This document shows, one piece after another, positions 14,408 through 15,507 of a DNA stretch of 15,507 bases. The stretch is from Lachnoclostridium sp. UBA3320. Lineage in GTDB: Bacteria > Bacillota > Clostridia > Lachnospirales > Lachnospiraceae. Every line of letters begins with the position of its first letter. Positions within the stretch are counted from its first letter, which is position 1. Made by a program: the position numbers and the translations under genes. The notes beneath the pieces were generated by a model. The model worked only from the letters and a program-made list of their open reading frames with translations, made no database searches and was not told the origin of the DNA. Location: positions 1 to 15,507 of the forward strand of contig DESG01000019.1 in NCBI GenBank assembly GCA_002361175.1, written 5' to 3'.

Positions 14408-15507
14408 TTTTTTCCTCCTAATGTCTTAGTTATCCTAATGTTTTCTTTAACTAGGTTTTTTTTATAAATGTTGGAAATATAACCTTCAACAAACATATAA
14501 CCAGTAATTACCTGAGTCGTAAAAATATTTTCCTGAAAAATAAATACAAGAAAAAGCAATATTGGCATAAGAGCAAATAAAAAAGAAATACTATCCTTTT
14601 TTATTCTGAATGTTTTAAAAGATTCTCTAGACATTCTTTGTAGAATCCAAGCAAATACAATAACCCCTTCTATCCCTAGCTGACACCAGAAATTAAGTAC
14701 ACCAGTTTCAGCTCCTAAATAAGATTCACTTTGGTTTATAAATTTATTTACATTTCCTACTGAACCAACACCAAATCCAAACGGTTTCTTCATAAGAGCT
14801 GCCATGGTAATCTTTATAGCATAAAAATGCATATTATAAGAATAAAAAACTCCATAATAAATGCCTAGAACTGCAACTCCTCCTATAAGACACCACTTTA
14901 TAAAAGAAAATGAAGATTTTGTTCCCATTTTTAACTCTCTTATAAAAACATGATATGAAAATGTCATAATTAAAGAAACACATGCAATTAAAAGACCACC
15001 TTTTCCGAATGTTAGAAAATTACAAACCAATAAAAAAAGTAGTGCAAAGTAGTCAGTTATTTTTTTTATCATAGTACTTTTAAGTACAACAGCAAGTGCC
15101 ATAAATGAGCTGAAATTTACAGGTTCTAAAAATAAAGATGCCATTCTCCATAGATAAGTTCCAAAAAAATCACCTAAAAAATATCCTGGTAACCCATCTG
15201 TCGTATATATTCCAGAATTAAGTGCTTTTACATTGGCAACTTCTACTGCCCCCATTATAACATATAATCTGTCACTTGTTATAAATCCTATAATTCCTAT
15301 GATCCCAGCAACAAATGCACATCTGATAAAAAAAATCTTAAAATCTTTAAATTTTTTCTCATTGTCAATAAAATATGTTCCAATTATATACGCAAGATAA
15401 AATATAACAAAGTTTCTTGTATTATATACAAATGCAGTTAATGATTTATTCGGACTAATAATATAGTTAAATAAAATAACTAAAACATATATATAAAATA
15501 AATAATG
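14404..15507 (-). CDS. Wzy-like O-antigen/capsule polymerase, 5' end outside window
   Basis: The frame is open without a stop from 14404 to the right edge, 367 codons plus the stop. An internal Met at 15255 is not the start, because hydrophobic coding sequence continues above it (for example NYIISPNKSLTAFVYNTRN, then FVIFYLAYIIG). At least eight membrane helices are visible, with the ligase/polymerase-type loop KPFGFGVGSVGNV...ESYLGAETGVLNFW followed by QLGIEGVIVF, as in PF04932-like proteins. Wzy joins repeat units on undecaprenyl diphosphate at the outer face of the membrane. The pairing with the Wzx-like gene downstream supports this over an O-antigen ligase. The sequence is highly divergent, as usual for Wzy, and the C-terminus is basic and cytoplasmic-looking. 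N-terminal residues are missing. Confidence 0.85.
   Translation of the reverse strand, partial: HYLFYIYVLVILFNYIISPNKSLTAFVYNTRNFVIFYLAYIIGTYFIDNEKKFKDFKIFFIRCAFVAGIIGIIGFITSDRLYVIMGAVEVANVKALNSGIYTTDGLPGYFLGDFFGTYLWRMASLFLEPVNFSSFMALAVVLKSTMIKKITDYFALLFLLVCNFLTFGKGGLLIACVSLIMTFSYHVFIRELKMGTKSSFSFIKWCLIGGVAVLGIYYGVFYSYNMHFYAIKITMAALMKKPFGFGVGSVGNVNKFINQSESYLGAETGVLNFWCQLGIEGVIVFAWILQRMSRESFKTFRIKKDSISFLFALMPILLFLVFIFQENIFTTQVITGYMFVEGYISNIYKKNLVKENIRITKTLGGKK

Noticed and set aside
14404..15255. Polymerase as a complete 283-residue protein starting at 15255
   Set aside because: The frame stays open and hydrophobic to the right edge, so the Met at 15255 is internal.
1..15507. CRISPR array, tRNA/rRNA, phage or complete insertion sequence
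   Set aside because: No regularly spaced repeats, RNA-gene motifs, transposase or phage genes were seen; gaps between genes are all under about 60 bases.

Overview
The window is a polysaccharide (capsule, cell-wall or exopolysaccharide) biosynthesis locus, transcribed entirely on the minus strand from right to left. DNA is AT-rich (about a third G+C overall by eye, near 25% in places). Nearly every start has a strong GGAGG-type Shine-Dalgarno, and the genes are packed with 1-17 nt overlaps or very short gaps. This fits a low-GC Firmicute, probably a gut clostridium of the Lachnospiraceae type; that taxon is inference, since no rRNA or other marker gene is present.

Layout in transcription order (right to left). 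(1) Assembly and tailoring block, 9341-15507: Wzy-like polymerase (5' end outside the window), a WbsX/GH99-like protein, a CatB-like acetyltransferase, a membrane-anchored SGNH hydrolase with a coiled coil, a family-2 glycosyltransferase, and a Wzx flippase. (2) CDP-sugar block, 6123-9344: rfbF, rfbG and rfbH, which convert glucose-1-phosphate to CDP-glucose, CDP-4-keto-6-deoxyglucose and then the C3-deoxygenated CDP-3,6-dideoxy-4-ketohexose. (3) Carbon-carbon chemistry block, 2036-6104: an HMGL-like aldolase carrying an unrecognised C-terminal domain, a HAD phosphatase, and an acetolactate-synthase-like ThDP enzyme, with adjacent or overlapping ends. (4) Reductase and rearranged end, 1-2021: a decayed SDR pseudogene, an intact paralogous SDR, and the start of an acyltransferase-3 gene that runs off the left edge.

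How the genes may work together: RfbF/G/H make the CDP-4-keto-3,6-dideoxy sugar that is the known acceptor for the ThDP flavoenzyme YerE in Yersinia yersiniose synthesis. YerE adds a two-carbon branch from pyruvate and an SDR then reduces it. A ThDP enzyme plus an SDR right after RfbFGH therefore suggests a branched-chain 3,6-dideoxyhexose. The added bidomain aldolase and HAD phosphatase have no place in the described yersiniose route and could mark a variant pathway. This is the main candidate for something undescribed. The plain alternative is an unbranched abequose- or paratose-type sugar, with the aldolase/HAD/ThDP genes making another component.

The left end shows recent rearrangement. 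The first SDR copy has two in-frame stops, an internal deletion with frameshift and several missense-looking changes. A 19-bp exact direct repeat (1-19 and 1220-1238) brackets the intact SDR copy, and the right copy lies in an imperfect palindrome. No gene-free stretch exceeds 60 bases; no RNA genes, CRISPR arrays, complete insertion sequences or convincing terminators were seen.
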